The notes below the pieces were generated by a model. That model had not been told where the DNA came from. It did no database searches and worked only from the letters and a program-made list of their open reading frames with translations. From Brachypodius melanocephalos (lineage: Eukaryota > Chordata > Aves > Passeriformes > Pycnonotidae), in the NCBI GenBank assembly GCA_013398615.1, contig VZSR01001477.1, forward strand, positions 808,556 through 872,555: DNA of 64,000 nucleotides. Direction: 5' to 3'. Both the position numbers and the translations under genes were made by a program. Of the stretch, positions 61,870 through 64,000 are shown in pieces. How positions within the stretch are numbered: position 1 is the first letter of the stretch; the number at the start of each line of letters is the position of its first letter.

Positions 61870-64000
61870 ACTGCATGGGCAGCCCTTGTCTCAGCACTTC
61901 TTGTGTTGCCTCTGTAATAGGCAGCAGATCAAGGTCTCCCAGCCATTGACTAACAAATGCTCAGATTGCAGAATCACTTCCCCATCCTAAAGTCTTCTGA
62001 CAGCAGGCTGCTGCCTCTTTCTGGCTGTTTCTTTCTTTCTAGATGTCTCAGTCATCAGTGTGAGCTACTCTAGGATGGCAGACTGTCTCTAAGAGCACCT
62101 GGCAGGGCTCTGGCAAGCACTGTACTTGGCACCACTGCTCCACTTGCCTCATCATGACACTAAGGGAAGAATTTAACCCCCTGTCAACTCAGAGTAATAA
62201 ATGAGAGAACTCCCCTGCTGATTATCAGCTTTCACCTGCAATGTCCAGGACCATTTAAATCTTGCTATAACTGATTAAAAAACATAATGGAAAATTGATT
62301 TTTTTTCTGTGTTATAGGGGGAAAATCAATGCAGATTAAGAACAAGAGAAACCAAGGGTATATATCCTAAACTGCAGGAACATACGCTTTCTAAAGCCTC
62401 CTAAGTCTCTGCACTGGTAAAATAATCTCAAACAAACTTGAAAGCAGATTGAAAATAGATGGGGTGTCTTTAAGTGAAAAGAGACTGTTATCCTCTGCAC
62501 CTGCTAACAAACACAGTTCCTTTTTTTGTTATGAAATGTCTCTAATTTAAAATACTGCCTGAAAGTAAACTCCTTCAGCAATTCATGATGAATTCTTCAA
62601 AGGCATTTTGGAAGACACTCTAAACCATTGGCTTTATGGTAGCTTTATTTAGGATTTGAGGAGAGAGAATACTGCAATCAGAAAGGAAGAAAGACAGACA
62701 GAGGAAATGATTACCTTTCAACCCCTGTGATTTAGAAAGAATAACATGCTTCTTTCTCGATCTGTTATATTATATAGTTGCAGAGTAAAATTTGACAATG
62801 TGGCATTGCACTGTAACTGCCTGCTGAAGTGATATCATCCTCTACCGTATACCAGGAACTTCTGGACCTGGGAATTCTGTGCCCTTTCTAGAATGCATCC
62901 TCCCCCTGCTTTTGGATTAATCACAGTATGCTCCCCTCTGTACTTTCCAGCAGAAATGATTAATGGAAAGGGTGGATAGCCATGCCCTCACTGCTGTGTA
63001 ATCACTTCTCTTCATTTAGAATAAAGGTCAATTTTGACAGCAGTACTATTTTTTTTAATGATTGTTTTTCTAAGTTCCTCAAACTCTTTTGACAAATCTA
63101 GATAAGTTTTCCTCCTTTCTGATGTTGTGCAGCCACACATATTTATTCCTCATGTAAAGGAGAAAAAAGTTGTTGCTGTGGTGCTCTGGGCATTTAAGAT
63201 CTGCTAAAAGTACAGCACCAAGTAGGTACTTTTTCTGGTGGTGATGAGTGCATATCTGTCTGAGGATGTAGAGCTGAGCTTGCTGTTCAGTTTTGGAGGC
63301 CTTCCCAAACACTTCACCATTTCACCTGATAAGGCAAGTAGGCTGGGAAAAATGCTAGACATTAATTGTGGCAAAGATTGTCCTGTCTCCATTTTGACAA
63401 CAGGATTAAGAAAACATGGTTTCTAATGGCTACACTGAGAATTAGGGATGTTTGACATCTGTTTCTGTAATTCTGCACTCCCTAAATGCTCTAAAAAGCA
63501 TCCACAGGCATCAGATTCTGTGATAGGAACACCAGAAGAAATACCGCGAGGAATATAACTGGGAAACTGGGCACTGCATATAACGGTACTGACCTCCAGA
63601 ACTGCCTGCAGCAGGACCCTGAGCTCAGCATTGCAACCCTGTTCTCCCTTTTTTTCCATCACGTCCTCTGCTATGTGTTTTTGTCTATCCACTGCCAAAC
63701 TTTAAACATCAGAAAACTTATAAACTCAAACTAAACCATTTGGCTTAAAAAGCTGCAATAAAAGTGAACATTGGAGAATATGAATCAGATAAATGTGTCC
63801 CTGTGACAAGAGTTTGTTTTTTCTACTGAAAAATAATTTGCTATTCCATATGTTTTGCCACTGAAGGTTTGCTTTTAGAAAGCACATTACAGAGAGTATC
63901 AGAAATTTTCTCTGAAGCTGAGTTCAAATACGTGCAAAAATTAGACATTTCTTTTTTATAGTGTGTGTATAAATAACATTATAGCACTCTCCCCATAGAG
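61870..64000. other. Interval without recognised gene
   Basis: AT-rich to moderate composition. Short open frames at 63,079-63,700 on both strands overlap each other and show no known motif. No transposon hallmark seen. Confidence 0.4.

Noticed and set aside
1..64000. CRISPR array, operon, prokaryotic system or intact transposase
   Set aside because: No regularly spaced direct repeats, no closely packed long frames and no intact mobile-element protein; repeat content is that of a bird genome.

Overview
The window looks like bird genomic DNA, most likely from a songbird (passerine). It is AT-rich, gene-poor and intergenic or intronic in style. The bird call rests on several CR1 LINE copies, some ending in the typical tandem ATTCTATG-type 3' tail. 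It also rests on a long terminal repeat (LTR) family whose sequence I associate from memory with passerines; I did not check that against a database. There are no bacterial-style genes or operons, no CRISPR array and no recognisable tRNA or rRNA. One assembly gap (293 Ns) lies at 25,578-25,870.

Layout. 0.2-2.0 kb: decayed minus-strand CR1 with endonuclease and reverse-transcriptase remnants. 4.8-6.3 kb: an older minus-strand CR1/L3-like copy plus a separate CR1 3' fragment. 12.5-13.1 kb: plus-strand CR1. 34.3-35.8 kb: a plus-strand LTR (copy A) apparently flanked by other repeat DNA. 46.7-47.4 kb: plus-strand CR1. 48.8-49.2 kb: minus-strand solo LTR of another family. 51.9-52.6 kb: second copy (B) of the 34.6 kb LTR. 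55.6-56.8 and 61.4-61.9 kb: very old palindromic repeats, probably DNA-transposon relics. 55.9-56.2 kb: plus-strand CR1 3' fragment. The rest is mostly unique AT-rich DNA with simple repeats.

Genes. I could not recognise a named gene. Reading for splice signals that bracket open frames gives two hypothetical gene tracks. On the plus strand, exon-like blocks lie at 3,375-3,441, 7,258-7,332, 18,673-18,731, 21,529-21,621 and 25,222-25,516. On the minus strand, 61,586-61,506, 58,966-58,819 and 54,611-54,165 are phase-compatible, end in a stop and are followed by an AATAAA. Exon-like coincidences are common in 64 kb, so all are proposals that need RNA or cross-species support. I found no convincing evidence for a new molecular system. 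The most useful leads are the minus-strand gene model, the 25.2 kb plus-strand exon, a perfect 14-bp hairpin at 27.77 kb and the paired same-orientation LTRs.
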